Shown here piece after piece: positions 1-13,519 of a stretch of 64,000 nucleotides of DNA. Position numbers and translations under genes: made by a program. Within the stretch, counting starts at the first letter, position 1. Each line of letters opens with the position of its first letter. This stretch comes from Eonycteris spelaea (lineage: Eukaryota; Chordata; Mammalia; Chiroptera; Pteropodidae). The notes below the pieces were generated by a model. That model ran no database searches and was not told the origin of the DNA. It saw nothing but the letters and a program-made list of their open reading frames with translations. Location: contig PUFA01000144.1 in assembly GCA_003508835.1 (NCBI GenBank), forward strand, positions 3,720,001 through 3,784,000, read 5' to 3'.

Positions 1-2885
1 ACCCATGGCCCCCACCCACCCTTCATGATGAACACTGGTGCCTAAGAGCCCAGGAAGGAAGGGCCTAGATGGCTTTTCAGCAGTGACGACCCAGCCCCAG
101 TGTACACCCTCACTCCTGGGAATGTGACAGTTGCAGGTCCCTCTCCTGTAGGGCTGAAGGTGAGCCGGGGGCTATGGAGCCACTCCTCAACCCTCATTCC
201 AGCTACTGCACGTGTGAACCACAGCCGCACTAGCACTCACACTCCAGCTCACGAGTCCGCGCTCTCTGAGATTTGTGGGACTTTTCACTTGCCTAAGAAC
301 CCAAGTGAGTCAGAGCTTTGGGTTTTCCAGATCTCTCTCCCTGTAGCCCAAATGGCAAAGCTGAGTAATCAGAGGGGTTGCACGGATCAGAGACACCCGT
401 TTCCGAACCCTCAGGCCACTCTCTGGAGGGCAGCAGAGACCCTGATTGTAAGTGTCATCTTTCTTCAGAGTCCCAAAGCCTGACAAAACCGTCATTCCCA
501 GCCCAGCCCCCGGAGCAAGCACCTCGGTCCTACCTCTCCCCCTGCATCCCCACTCCTTTTTGGTCTCCATCTTGGCAAGCTGGCCTGTCCCCGCCTGTTA
601 GAATTCTGGGAAAGGCAAAGAGGAATGGAACAATGGCCTAAAATAAGAACCCACAACAGAAGCATGGAACCCTGAGTCATGCATTGTTCTTTTGGGGCCG
701 CTCTGAGTGCTGCCGGTAACCATCGTGGTTCTGGCCCTGACGCAGCGTTAACAACAGGATTAGAGTGAGCCAGGCCTAGGGGAGTGGGACTGGGGAGTGG
801 TGGCCCCACGGGGCCTGGGCTACTGGATGTCAGTTGGAGGTCAGAAGGCCAGCATTGCCTAGTGTCGACCCCAATGGGTGCAGGGATGGGAGGCATATGC
901 CAGGCCATCTTCTATCTGCCTGGGTCTGTACCTATTGGTCCAGCATCCTTTTAGCATCGTTGTGCCATGTGCATTGGGGGCATGCAGTTTTAACCTGCTC
1001 ACAGGAATGATGGTTGCATCGGAGGACAGATCAGCCGTGATCATAATCACCCCAGGAATCACTGTGTGGCTGGTGCCTCTCTCCTGAGTCCACACACTTC
1101 TCATTTTCTCAGAAGAAAATGATTCATAGCCATGTTCTCCAGAGTGCACCTCCAGAACGGAGGCTCTGTCCTTTACGCCTTGGAATGGAGACATCACAGA
1201 GATGGGTGCCCCAGCCTGGAGCAGAGTCCCAGGGACCTCTTGTCCAGTGTTTGGGGGTTTCCTCCTGTTGGCGGTTCTACAGTCACTGCCAATGTGGCAT
1301 CCTCACCTACAGGCAGAGCCACCCTGTGGAGTGGCGGGCCTCATTTGGAGCATGGTTTTCCTCCAGCTTGGTTTGCACCGGGCTTTGCACTGAGAGGTGG
1401 AGACAAAACAGACATCTCCCGCCACCCTTCGGTGGCCCCTCGTGGCCCCGCAGCGCTCCACGAAAGTCAGCAAGAGCCAGAACCACCAGCAGGGCTGCTG
1501 CTTTAAGAGCCACCTCCCATTCCCAGAGAGTCTGAGGCTCTGAGGCCAGGAAAGCCTTGCAATCTGCCTTCCCATCAAGTCTCTCAGGAGAGCCCATGGC
1601 CAGTGGTGGGAGATAGCACTTTGAGAAACGCAAGCTGAGGCCTGGGCATAATTGGCCAGAGTCTGGAGCGCTAATGCACAGGCCTGCTGCCTGTCACCGC
1701 TGCCCCTTGAGGGTGCTAGAGGAACTTAAATGTTGGTGGTCAGCAGGCAGATAGCATATGGAGAAGCAGGAATTAGAAGTTAAAGTTAGAAAGGTTATGA
1801 AGAGCCTCAACCTGACTTTCACTTTTGGAAAGTGGGAGCAGTGTGGGGACAGGTCAGAGCTATTTGGGGAAAGGGGCTGGCAGAGTGTGGAGAGAGCATG
1901 GGAGGGAGGTAATGAGGGGACCATGGCTTTCCTGGGTACCACAACTGGCCTTTAGCTGCAGCCCAAAAATGTACGTGGATCCACTGAATCACTGCCTGAG
2001 GGGAGCCCAGCAGCTATCTGATGCAGGAGGAGGCAGGCTCGAGCTAGGACAGGCCTGTGAACAAGGAAGGGTAAGGTATAGGTGATGCAGGTTGTGAAGG
2101 TGGAAGACACGCCTTGGGAGTCTTGGAGTCTGGAAGGGTGGAGTTGAGGGTGGGCAGAGGTGATCTGTGTGCTGGGTGGCAGGAAAGTGGAGCCAAGATC
2201 AGGCAGGGAGAACTCAGGAGGCTGCACTGAGCCCGAAGAAAGTGATAATATTGTTCTCCCTCTACCTCCAAGATGGTGCGGTCAAGGGCAAGTGGGCCTT
2301 GGGAACCCTCGTCCTCACTGTGAAACTGCACACGTGTCCCTGGTCTTTGGGGAGCATGTTCGCCAAACTCAGTCCTCCAACGGGGCAAGGGCCACGTTGT
2401 CTCCCTCTTCTCCCTTGAAGCGGGTTGGCACTGTAAGAGAAGCCACTGGCAGCTGAAGGAATTTCCCACAGCTGGAGAGTCCCCGGCACGTGGCTGGGCT
2501 GCGGGAGAGAGAGGTGCAGGCAGCCACCCACATCCAGGCCTGGAAAGTCAGGTCTTGGGAAGGTGGGGGGAGTTTCTGTTTAGATGGAAAATTGTCAGAA
2601 AACCCAGAGCTTCGGTTCCAGTTCAGACCAGCTTATTGGTTTTGTTCTCTTTTTAAGATGCTGTCTTTGTTTATAAAGAGCGTTTGTATTTGTTTCCATT
2701 TGGGATTCGGCAGATGAGTGGAGTGAATTCCAGGGTCTGCTTCACGGATCAGTTCCACTTGAACACACGCACATTCCACCCTCAGACTGTTCTGTCTCCT
2801 GTCTGTCTGCTCTCCCGGCAGTCCCAGGAGGGAGGGTGCCCTGAGCGGGCAGGAGACGGGGGCTGCCCCCACAGTGACATCAAGG
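1..2885. other. Intergenic DNA, no gene recognised
   Basis: This is mixed-composition sequence with short, overlapping open frames on both strands that have no family signature. I identified no repeat with confidence here. Confidence 0.6.
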
Positions 2886-3115
2886 CATAAAATATTACAG
2901 CCGACCATTCTGATGACTTCCCATGCGCTCAGCTCATGGATCACTACTTAAATCCTATTGCGACGCCATGCAGTAGGTATAATTATCAGCCCCATTTTAC
3001 CAGTGAAAACCGAAGTTCAGAGAGGTCAAAAAATAGATTCACAGTTGCTCCATTGGCAAATGCAGAGTGAGGATTTGAACCCGGGAACCCAAGCAGTCTG
3101 GCTCCTGGGCCTATC
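2886..3115 (+). repeat. MIR SINE
   Basis: Recognisable MIR features occur in order: a GTAGGTATAATTATCAGCCC type core, CAGAGAGGTCA, then GATTTGAACCC and the 'agtctggctcc' end. It is a diverged, nearly full-length copy on the plus strand. Confidence 0.85.
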
Positions 3116-4129
3116 CAGACCCCAGATATCCAGATCCAGGTAATATTTGTCCTGCACAAGGCCCTGCTGCCCACAGAGGGATGTAGCCCCAAGGACCTTA
3201 AAAGTGGACGTGGACTGAGAGGCAGGAGGGACCGGCAGCCCCAGAGCTGGGTGGCCCATCATGCCCTGCCCAGAAGGCGCTTGCCTGGGGCTGCTCCTGA
3301 GTAAAGCCTCTCCCAGGCAGGTGCCTGAGGGCTGGAGCAACCAAGGCCCTGGGACAGCATCATCTTCCTGCATCCCCCAAGTCAGGACAGCTGCAGAGTT
3401 GTGGAGGCAGAGGGTGGACTCAGGACCCTTGCAGCCTTGGAAGGACATTTACCTGGCTGCACTCCCCTCTCAACAACTCCTCATAAGGACTCTGCTCTGG
3501 AGCTCCATCAAACCACTGGGAAGCTGCCCAACCTGGTGTCCCCCAAGCCCATCTCCCACCCAGAGTGAAAAGAAAGGAGGATCCAGTCTGGGGGGAAGGA
3601 AGCCCTGTTCACGAACAGACACCTACCTGACTGCCCCAGAAATGCCAAGGTCAGAGTGAGGATCAATAAAGTGATGATGTATCTAGGCCAACTACTGGGA
3701 AGCGAGGCTACTAGGCAAGCTGTAAGCTGTGCTGCAACCCACTAGCTCCCTACCAATCCAGGAAGGCTGCCTGGAAGAAGCCACCTTTTGAATGCAGTAG
3801 TCCCAGCAGCTCTAGGGTTCATTCCCAGAGACCTCTAGCTAGCTTGCAAAAACACAGTGGGCTGGCTGGCACCCTAAGCTCCTGCAGCCCACACTGCCAA
3901 GGACAGGAGGAGTGGGGAGGAGGACCTCGACTGGGGAGAAGGTGAGAAGATGGGTCATCCCCAGGAATTGCGCCTCCTCTAAACATTCAATTCTGCAGTC
4001 CCTTCCCTGACTACAATTCATTCCTATCCTGCTCTTTACCCAGCAGCTGACCTTGCCTGATGCAAAGAGAAATGAGGCATTGGGCCAGACACCGGGCTTC
4101 CTGCCTCCCTGGGGAGAGAGCACATAAAG
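3116..4129. other. Intergenic DNA, nothing recognised
   Basis: No coding exon, RNA gene or confidently named repeat was seen. Confidence 0.5.
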
Positions 4130-4400
4130 ACAGCCTGCACCTGTGCTTCAGGCCGCCTCTCACAGCTTGGCCGCCTTCCTTATCCTCTACCTTCCACCTC
4201 GCCTCTGCTTCTGGCTCCTACCCTACAGCCTGTAAACATACTCAAAGCTCCTTCTGAAACAGTTTCCCTCCTCTAGAGCCCCTTTCCTCTACCCTAAATC
4301 CCTCTGCTTCTTCTCAAACACCTTGAAAGAATGATGCACACTAAGTGGTCCTCACCTCCCAGCTGCGCCTCAGCTTCTTCTGCCCCGCCCTCGCCAGGAA
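4130..4400 (+). repeat. LINE-2 (L2) fragment, 5' part
   Basis: This is pyrimidine-rich L2 ORF-derived text in sense orientation, including a 'caccttgaaagaatgatgca' segment similar to the L2 consensus. It is separated from its continuation (4740-5160) by an L1 insertion. Confidence 0.6.
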
Positions 4401-4479
4401 TTAACCCCGCCTGTGGTCCTAACCCCTCTCCTCCATCAGAGGAGATCCCACTTCACCCTCTCTCAATCTCCCTATATTT

Positions 4480-4645
4480 GACCCCTTTATCCCATCTACC
4501 TCCCTGCTCCTCCCTCACCCCCTATTCTCTGGCAACCACTAGTCCATTGTCCATGTCCCTGAGTCTCTGTTTGCCCTGTTCATTTGTTGCTTTTAGGTTT
4601 ATATCCCACGTATAAGTGATATCATGTGATTTTCAACTTTTTCAG
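4480..4645 (-). repeat. L1 3'-end fragment inserted in L2
   Basis: The sequence around CTGGCAACCACTAGTCC and CGTATAAGTGATATCATG is the reverse complement of a common mammalian L1 3' region. Confidence 0.75.
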
Positions 4646-4739
4646 TCTGTCTGCCCTGACTCTTGGCCCCTCCTTAGTCCCCTGTTCTTCTTAAATGTTT
4701 TTTGCTCCCCCTGGGTCCACTTGTCAATTCCTTCTTCCT

Positions 4740-5160
4740 CCTCTCCACCAGGCCCTGGGGCACGTCATCTGCTTGCACAGATTTAGCTCCCTGTCCATGG
4801 CAACAGTTCCCAGCCCTAGAGCTCCCCGGCCTTTCTCCCAGACATGAGTCTCGAAGGGCCTGCCGGACCCCCAGTACCACTCCGACAGGGCACGCACTCA
4901 ACCGTCCTAGCCAAACTCACCTGCCCCTCCTGATGGCTCCCACAACTTCACCACGCACTCGGCAATTGTCCTTTATTCTTTCCTCTCCCTCACCTCTTAC
5001 ACCCAACATGGCACCAAGACTGATTGAGTCTACCTCCAAAATGTCTCTAGTCCATCTCCTCTTCTCCTTCCAGAGCCAATGCTCCAGCTCAGGGAGAATC
5101 ACCGTTCCTGGCCACGGCAGTAGCCTCCAGCATCACCAGGATTACGCCGGCCATCAGTTA
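4740..5160 (+). repeat. LINE-2 (L2) fragment, continuation
   Basis: L2 reverse-transcriptase-region text in sense orientation is visible, including tracts like 'actgattgagtctacctcc' and 'caccaggattac'. All frames are broken. Confidence 0.65.
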
Positions 5161-5184
5161 CAGGACACCCAACAGAGGCTTAAC

Positions 5185-5320
5185 CATGTAGGATGATGAA
5201 TACTGGCTCTTTCATTTACTAGTTGTGAAGACGTGGGCATTCTCTGTGCTCAAGTCACTTCCACGCTCTGTGATCCATCTCCTCATCTGTAAGATATAGA
5301 TAATAACCCACATTTATTAC
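5185..5320 (-). repeat. MIR SINE fragment
   Basis: Text 'catttactagttgtgaagac ... ctcctcatctgtaagata' is the MIR core in reverse orientation. Confidence 0.75.
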
Positions 5321-5859
5321 GTGCATAGATAATAATACACGTATTGATTCTTTTGTTTCCTTAGAAGTTATTATGAGAAATTTAAGAATCAATACTTGTG
5401 AATTTGTTGGGACAGCACTCAGCAAATGTCAACCACAATGATCCACCGAAGGCAGCCAGGAGGCAGGCACCCCCAGGACTGACGTTAGAGTTCCGGGTCC
5501 ACCTCACCTTGATTCTCGGGACTTTCCCCTGAAGTGTGTAGACAGCTGCAACGGATCCCAACATCACGTTCTCACGGGCAACATCACGTTCATCACGTCT
5601 CCAGGCAGATTAGAAGACATGTTCCTCCTCAATTTTCTCTTTTTATCAGGAAGATTTTTTCCCCCCTGGAAACCACTTTCCCCAGGGAGATTCTCTTGGG
5701 CTCCACAGGCCAATTTATGTCACATGGCCAGATCTAGCTGCAAAAGGGGCTGAGAAAGCCAGTGTCTGACATTTTTAGCCCTTTCGCGCAGAGTGTGGTT
5801 TCTGCCGGTAAGGAGACAAGAGGCTACCATTCTGGTTAACTGGATTGCCTGCCCTTGAC
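5321..5859. other. Intergenic DNA, nothing recognised
   Basis: There is a short internal duplication of a 'catcacgttc' motif around 5560-5600; otherwise no feature is supported. Confidence 0.5.
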
Positions 5860-6245
5860 ATTTTTCTTCTCTAGTCCATCCTCCATCCTGCTACCAGACT
5901 GACCTATCTAACCTGAGATTTCATTGGTTCCTGCTTTAAAGCTTTAATAATTGACCTCAGGATAAAGGCCACTGTACTTTGCTTGACAGAGAAAGCCTTC
6001 CACTGTATGATCACAGCTTGTCTTTCAGCCATTCCCCAACCTCCAGGCAGTTCAAACGTCTCATCATCCTCTCAAACTGGGATGCCCTTTCCCCAGCCCT
6101 CCCTCTCCTAAATCTGCCAGACGGAACTAAACCCCTATCCATTCCTCAAGACACAGCTTCTCTGTGAAACTTTTTGGCCTCCTTGTTAGGTTAGGTCAAA
6201 TATCTACCATGGTGCCAGACTAGAGGTGTTCAATCAGTGTTTGAA
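5860..6245 (+). repeat. LINE-2 (L2) 3' end
   Basis: L2 3' region in sense orientation: 'attcctcaagacacagcttc' and the terminal 'ggtgttcaatcagtgtttga' correspond to the L2 tail. A (GGAA)n microsatellite follows directly. Confidence 0.75.
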
Positions 6246-6253
6246 GAAGCAAA

Positions 6254-6318
6254 GAAGGAAGGAAGGAAGGACGAAAGGAAGGAAGGAAGGAAGGAAGGAA
6301 AGGAGGGAGGAAGGAAAG
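6254..6318. repeat. (GGAA)n microsatellite
   Basis: An imperfect GGAA/GAAG tetranucleotide array lies just after the L2 tail. Confidence 0.95.
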
Positions 6319-9300
6319 ATTAGGATGATGCCCCAAGCGTCATCAGCCCTTTTACCCATCCCATGGAAAGCTTCATCTACTGCTGCAGTAGCCCTATGGG
6401 GCTTTCTAGGGCATGGCATTTTGTCTCAGGCCATTGGTGGAGATTCAACTGGAGACCATACTTTATTACTATATGATTCAAGCATTTTGGCATTTTGGCA
6501 TTTTCCCATTGGGGCAATTCCCTCACCCTGTGGGCTGTTTTCCTGCAGCCAGTGAGCTGTGCCAAGACTTTCAGAAGAGCTGTAGAGCTGATTCTGGGTG
6601 GGGGAGCATTTCCCATTTGTCCTTTGAGTGTCATCACATTGGGTCTGGCCTCTCTCCAGCCTGACACCCCTTCACTCTCCCTCTCAGTCCTGGGTCATGC
6701 TCTCATTTGATAACATGTCATCTACATCTTCATCTCCTTAGCTATCAGGATTATTGCACAGGCTAAGGCACTCTGCTGACATCTTCCCTCCATCTGACCT
6801 CAATCTTTTCCTCAGTCAATACCCTTTGGGTATGACTGCTTATCACTGGAGAGGCTAGGTAGGAAAAAAGCCTGGTTCAGGGTAACCTGGAGGGGTATAT
6901 GTGGGGGTGGGGGAGGGACCTTTTCTAACAGGGGCTCAACCAGGCCTGGGGAGAGGAGGAAAAACCAGACTGAGATCTGATACCTGGAAGGCTCAACATG
7001 GCTACAGAGTTGTGTCTTCCCCATCATCTCAGAAGCAGGCATCCCTCCTGCACCTGGCTTTGCCTTCATTTCTCCTTTTTACAGCCTGACTTCTATGAGT
7101 TACTCACTTTTGAAATTCCCTAGAGAAGGTCTGACTGGGCCAGCTAGTCACTCTCCAATATGGAACACCCCCGCAGTCAAAATCTTACCACTAGGGTGAC
7201 TCTTGGGCAGCTCATCTCCCCTGTGTTCAGCCAATAGGTCAATTTGGATTCCAGGGCCAACCTGTTGTGGTCAGAGAAAAGCAAAGTCCCAGGTCACACT
7301 CCCATCATTCACTTGCAATGAGCTGCCCGAGGCTGCTTTCCTCAGAAGGGGGGCAGTAGAGATAGCAAGTACTTGGAGCTTCAAAGACTAGCACTTCAGA
7401 CCCTATCCTGAGAGAACAGGAGCTCAAGGATTGGAGGCAGTGGGGGAGCTGGGATCCAGGACTAGACATGACCAGAGCAGCTGTTAGCTAGGGATACACA
7501 GGCTGTCATTAGGGGCAGGAAGTGCAATTGGGCCAGTAGAAAGAGAGCAGATTGGCTGAGAATACTGTTGTTCATATGAGAAACGCCCAAACCTGTAGAG
7601 AATTTTTATGAGTTTTTTTGAGCCAACACTGACAAGAGTGCCAGGAAGCAAGATTTCAAATGCTCTCAAGAATGACAGTTTTGCAGTTTCTTATACACAT
7701 TTGGAAGGAAGTAGAGAACTTAAGGAAGATTACATGAAGGTGGGAGAAAGCCAGGTAGGGATTAGATTACAGGATAGTTAAAATCAAACGCTCTCTTGAG
7801 GGTGGTTAAGCTTCAGAGTGGTCTGAAAAAGAGACATTTCAAAGATGTGTTAACTTAGATGCCCAGAAACAATGGACAGGGCTTGCTTAGGGCAAAGAGA
7901 AAACTTTTACTAAAGAAGTTGTATGCCATAACGTGACTACCCACCGTGGCATGCCAGTTAAGAATTTATAATCGGATCACCCCATGCGGTTACTTTTGGT
8001 TAGATTTATTACAGGACACCTTTCGCTGTCCACACTGCCCTGGCAGGGTCAGCCTTGGAGAGGTCCAAGAGAAAGCCAGAGGGAGGGATAAGCAGGGACA
8101 TCTGTGGTTGTTCTGGCAGGCCGGGCTGCACAGCACGGAGGAGCGGGTAAAGCAGACTGTTAAGGACAAAACACAGGCCCAAACTTGGATGGACTGGAGT
8201 TCCTGAAAGGGCTCAGGGACGAGACAGACCCTCTATCAGCCTGGGTTCAAGGCATTTTAGTCTCTAGATGTGGAGCTTTAGGTTAGAGCAAGGATGAACA
8301 CAAGAGATAACTGTGCCACCTTATCCAATTCCAGACCAAGCTCCTCCATTTCCCAAAACCCTTATTGAGTTTTACCCCTGAATCAGCCTCTCATGTCGCT
8401 GGAATCCACCTGGTCTCAGCCATAAGGGGAGGAAAGAGGCAGAGTCAGAGAAGGGCCAGGTTATTGCAGCCCCTGGATCTCCATTTGGCCTCACTAAGGT
8501 GACTTAAGAGATTTTAGGTGAAACAGACGTACCTGCCCCTGCCCCTCCTAATGCATAACCCATCCAAAATGAACACGAAAGAATTTCACAGGTCTTTTTA
8601 GCAGAGCCAGCACCATTCTTGGTGGTGACCACTTATCTTCTACAGATTTGCAAACCATATTTTTACTCATCCAGCCAGGAACCTACTTGGGCATGGTACC
8701 TTCTGCCATGATCCACCTTCTCTCTAGTTTTTAAGTTCAGAAGAACATTTGCCCAGGTTTCCTGATGCTCTCCCAGCTTGCATAATGGCTTGGAATTGTG
8801 CAATTGCACAGTTGCTCCAGGCCTGTGGGTCATGACCCACCTTTTACCAAGAGTATCTCAACACATCCATTGATTACCCTGAGGCAATGGTTGGGTATTG
8901 TCTGAGTAATCAGGTTCAAAAGAGCAGTGATGGGATTGACCTTCTGAATTAGTTCTGTATCATTCTCCTAAGGGAAGGGGAAATTTGGGCAAGGGGTGAC
9001 AGGAGGAAGCCTGCTTAACAAGGTGGGGTGGTTAGCGTAGGAGCCAATTTCTCACTCATTTTGTAAAATCAAGTCCAGACTCCTCAGCCTCATGTGAGGA
9101 AATAACTGTACTATAGTCTATGGTTTTTCAGTGTATTGCTACTGCTCATTTTGAAATATGAATAGAGATAAGATTCCAGAAAATGATCTAACTTGAAAGG
9201 TGAGAGGGTGGCCTTGGGCATTAGAAAAGGCTGATGACTTCAGCTGACAAAGGCTTGCTCATTTCAGCCTTACTCATCTCCTCATAAAAATGTGTAGGAA

Positions 9301-9779
9301 ATTAGAGGGGTCCCCGGGCTAGCAGCAGGAGAGTTCAAGGTCTTAAGAGGCCCGTGAACTTGGAACAAGACATCTCATTCTCTCCTGGTCTTACAGGTTT
9401 CTTCTCTACTAACTTGCTCAGCATGAAAGTTCCTAATAAATAAAACAAAAATACTTCACCCATAGAGAAATAGTTAAATTATAAAATGATTTAATATGTA
9501 TTAAATTAATATATTTTAGTATACCCATAAATTATATTTAAAGTAAAATATTTTATTCTGCTATTACAATTAAAATTAGAGTTTTAAGTAACATGTACTG
9601 CTTTTATAAGAAAGTATCAGATTGCTAAGTAAAAGCTAAAAATACTGGTTTAAAAGCTTGAGGGTTTTTTTTTAAGTCTATACTGACACTTTTTTTATTC
9701 AATGGAAGTCCTTTATTACTGTCTAGCTCACTGTCCGTGAACTTTTTGATTATTTGGTTTTTAAATTAGGAGAAGCTTT
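6319..9779. other. Intergenic DNA, no gene recognised
   Basis: No exon or named repeat was identified with confidence. The 9.42-9.68 kb part is strongly AT-rich. Confidence 0.5.
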
Positions 9780-10590
9780 CAGAGCTTTCTGACCCTGCTG
9801 TCTGTCCGATGTTCTCTTCCTCCTGCGCCAACTCCTTTTGCTCCTGTCTGAGCCAAGCTTCCCTGTAGAAGGGCCTGGACTCGCTGCCTCCATCTCCTCA
9901 CCGCCCATCGTCTCCCCGGTGCTTTGCAATCTGACTCCACCTCAACCACTGCAGGACAACTGTTCCCCAAGGTCACCAGCAGCCTCCAGAGCTAAGTCAT
10001 CGCACATAGTTTCTTAGTAGTGTCTGATACCTGGCAACCCCCTGCTTCTCCCAAGTTCTCTCTCCGCACTTCCTCTCAGCCCTCCTTCAGGCTCTCTTCC
10101 TAACATGTTCTTAGATGTTGGCATTCCCCCACCTTTCTCTCCTGTGTGCCTCTTCTTTGCCCTTTACGTGCATGCAGATTCCCTCACACAAATTCTATTC
10201 TACTGATCAGATGACGACCCTCTGGAGCTCCAGATACAAATCCCACAAGCCCCGCAAACCCAACAGATTTAAACCCCGCCCTATTACGTCCTCCCATCCA
10301 CCACCACCTCCAGACCCTCCCCTGTGGTTCTTTGGCGGTTCCGCCACGCATTCAGCCATTTGGGTCAGAAATGTGAGAGGCGTTCTTGAGTCGTCCCTTC
10401 CCCTCATTTCCCTCACTCAAGCCACCTCCAGATCCCGTAACGGCCTCTTCCTTAGTTGCTGACTATCTCACTTCCTACCCAGCCCCTTCTCCACCCTTCA
10501 CTCCAATTCATTCTCCACACAAGGAATGATATTTATAAAATGCAGATTTCATGCCTTTCCCCTTTCTGACATCTCTCAAGGGATCTTAAC
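9780..10590 (+). repeat. LINE-2 (L2) ORF2-derived copy
   Basis: About 0.8 kb of sense-oriented L2: 'caaggtcaccagcagcctcc', 'cttgagtcgtcccttcccct' and the 'ctccaattcattctccacac' segment followed by 'ataaaatgcagatttcatgc' appear in consensus order. It is inactive, with no long frame. Confidence 0.7.
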
Positions 10591-11069
10591 AGCTTTGGGA
10601 GGAGATAACCATGCCTGGCCCAACCTGCTGCTCTCATGTTCTAAAGCTGCCCACCTCTCCAAGTGCCAGCCCTACACAAGATCTCATCCCTAGTCCATCC
10701 TCCCCAACTCAGGCAGGTAATGGTACTCACACCTCTGGGTCTTATTCCAAAATCCTGTAGTTCTGTAACCTGAATTGGCCAAGGCCTCCCTGGCTTCTGG
10801 GAACGAATGAGGTCACTCAATTGATAATAAACCCAATTTCTCTGGTCCATGTCATGCAAGAATTTGTCATCTCACAATGTCCACTCCAGGTATTTCTGGG
10901 AATCCCCAAGAGTGTCTCACCTATGTCCACACACAAGTCCAGTTGCCACCTAGTGGTCTGCTGGGCACTTGTGGAGAAGGTATCATCTTACCTTCCTGCA
11001 TGCGTAGCAGCCAAGAAGTTTGAATGGTCCTGACACCATCTCAATACAGGGGGGTCCTGATTGACCCAA

Positions 11070-11282
11070 GCCAGGCTTTCTCAACCTCAGCACTATTGGT
11101 AATTTTATGTTGGGAGTGGGGAATGGGGCTGTCCTGGGCATTATAGGATGTGTAGCGGCACCTCTGGCTTTCAGCAAATCGATGTCAGTCACACACACAC
11201 CTCTTCTAACAAAATGTCTTCAGGCATTGCCAAATGTATGTCCCCTGAGGAGCAAAATTGCCTTTGGTTGAAAACCGCAGGT
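11070..11282 (-). mobile_element. MER20 (hAT-Charlie DNA transposon)
   Basis: The copy runs from TTCTCAACCTCAGCACTATT through 'gctgtcctgggcattatagg', 'caggcattgccaaatgtatg' and 'caaaattgcctttggttgaa'. This is the reverse orientation of MER20, near full length (about 0.21 kb). Confidence 0.8.
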
Positions 11283-11289
11283 GTAAGCT

Positions 11290-11640
11290 AATGACATGTC
11301 ATTCTCTCCCACGGTTATTGGTTTAGATATATGACCTAAATTGGTCCAATTAGAATGAAGTTCAAAAACTGTGTTCAGTGATTTTGTTTTCTCACCTGCT
11401 TGATGTCAACCTAGGGATTGAGGGCAGCCATCTTACAAACACAAGGGGAGCCAGCGGTAAGATGAAGCTGTTCTCATGGACATGAAACAGAAAGATAGAA
11501 AAGGAAACAAAGCAAATCCTGAGTGACATCCTTGGACTTCTAGATTAAACTGCCTGAAGTTCACAGCATTGCTGGACATTTTCATACACAAAGCCTATAA
11601 ATTCCCTTTATCGTTTACATTGTTTACAAGCCTGTTCTTT
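11290..11640. repeat. Probable ancient interspersed repeat, family uncertain
   Basis: Text such as 'gacctaaattggtccaatta' and 'gggcagccatctta' resembles a common eutherian element I cannot name; a related piece seems present near 38.24-38.35 kb. Confidence 0.35.
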
Positions 11641-13519
11641 GCAACTGAAGCTATCACTGCTACATCACCTGTTCAGGCCAGATCCACAATCTAACACAGG
11701 ACCCTGCACGATCGCTGCTTACTACTGCCATTGCCCACTGGGCTCTGGTTGCCACCGCAAGCATGGTTCCTGTATGCAGTACCTCCCATTGAGCTCTGCC
11801 ACCAGATCCTCAAGATGCAAAGCCATGGGCGCATCCACAGCAAAGTATGCTAGAATATCTCTCCATTTCACGTTACACTTGGGGAGCAATGACAAAAGTT
11901 ATTGCTCTGGCCACAAAATCGTTCAGCGCTTTAGCGCAATGGATATTTTGATTTTACCGGCATTGCAGCTCTCTCTCATTTCCAAGGACAAGATATGAGT
12001 TCATGGGACACGGCCAAGGACATATTTAAGTAAATGTCTCACATTAAACTCCCTTAGCCTCTCCAAGGCTAACCAGGATCTTTCTAATCTTAGAATACAT
12101 TCTTTACCAGAAGGGCCCTCTCAAAGAGACTCTCATTTATTTGAATAATATTGGTGTATATATTAGCTTTTGCTAGTTTAGTCTGCAGTAACAAGCAATT
12201 CTAAAATTTCAGCGGTTTGCAACAAGGGTTTGTACAGTTTTAATATTATATTAATGGTTCTATGTGTAAATTTATTCAAGATTCATCACCAGCCTTTAAT
12301 AAAATGATGTCTCTATTCCAGAGCTCTTTATTTAGATTCATCTCTTGATTAACCAGATTCCATCACCAGGCAGTTTTTCCAGAAATACTTATCGAGTGCA
12401 CCAGTCCCTGCATATTTTCAATTCATGAAAGACTGTTGCCTTTAGACTTGAGTGACAATTTGGCTGAGTGAAAACTTGTTGGCTCATACTTCTCTCAGAA
12501 CTCTGTAAACAATGCTCGCTGCTTTTTGCTACTAAATATTACTAGGAATAAGCCTCAGGCCAGTTGGTATTGTTTTCTGTCTTTTGAGTGACGCTTTTTC
12601 TGCCTGGGTGCCCATACAATTTTTGAATTGGCTTTAATATTTAATTACTTCACTAGGAACATAATGTGCTCTTTCATACTGTGCATTCAGATCTTCCTTA
12701 ATAGGGCAGTTTTATTTTACTTTTTTTCTTCCTCCATTTATTCTGTCTACTTCTACTAGAACAATAATTACATATATGCTAGAGTTTTTTAGTCTATTGT
12801 GAATATCTACCTATTTTTTCTATCTGTTCTCCGTTTCATTTTATGAGATTTTTCTCATACTTATCTACTGTGCATCTTACTTTGCTTTCAAAGGTCTGAT
12901 TTATTCTTGTGATCACCAAATAAAGTTTTTATTTTTTAACACATTCATTATCTTACATTTCCATATTTTAATCTTTTACAAGCTCACTTTTTAATCGCTC
13001 TCCGTTGTCTTAATGTTGCTTCTTTATTCTCTTTTATTTCTTCTCTGAACTCTTCCAGTTCCGCATTATGAGTTCATGTTTTCATTAATTTCTTTGAGCT
13101 CATGGACAGATTATTTTTCTGAACTGTCTCTCTGTTTCCTGAGGTAATTCTTTTTCTGATAAGCATTCGTCATCAGCTTTTTACCTGTTATGTATCTTTT
13201 CTCCTTTCTCTGTTGTACAGTTTTCTTGATGATCCCATTATGTTTATGACTCATCTTTGAATGGAGGAAAGTTCTGTCTGGACCAGCATTTTTCTTAAGA
13301 GTTATGTTGGGGAGGTTTTGGGGAGTGGGCCAGGGGAGGTTACAACTCAATTTAGGCATTAATCTAAGACACCTTTCTTACCAAAAGCACTGTGTTCTCT
13401 GTCTGGGACATAATACTCCTCAGATTCTGATGATCCCTCCCTCCTTGAAGATGAGACAGAAATCTTTTGGCATTTCCCTCTTCTTTGAATGTCTTTATTA
13501 TTTTTTTCTACTTTTTTCT
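11641..13519. other. AT-rich intergenic DNA, partly LINE-like
   Basis: The sequence becomes T-rich on the plus strand from about 12.4 kb, as in antisense LINE remnants. No segment was matched firmly. No coding potential was seen. Confidence 0.4.
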
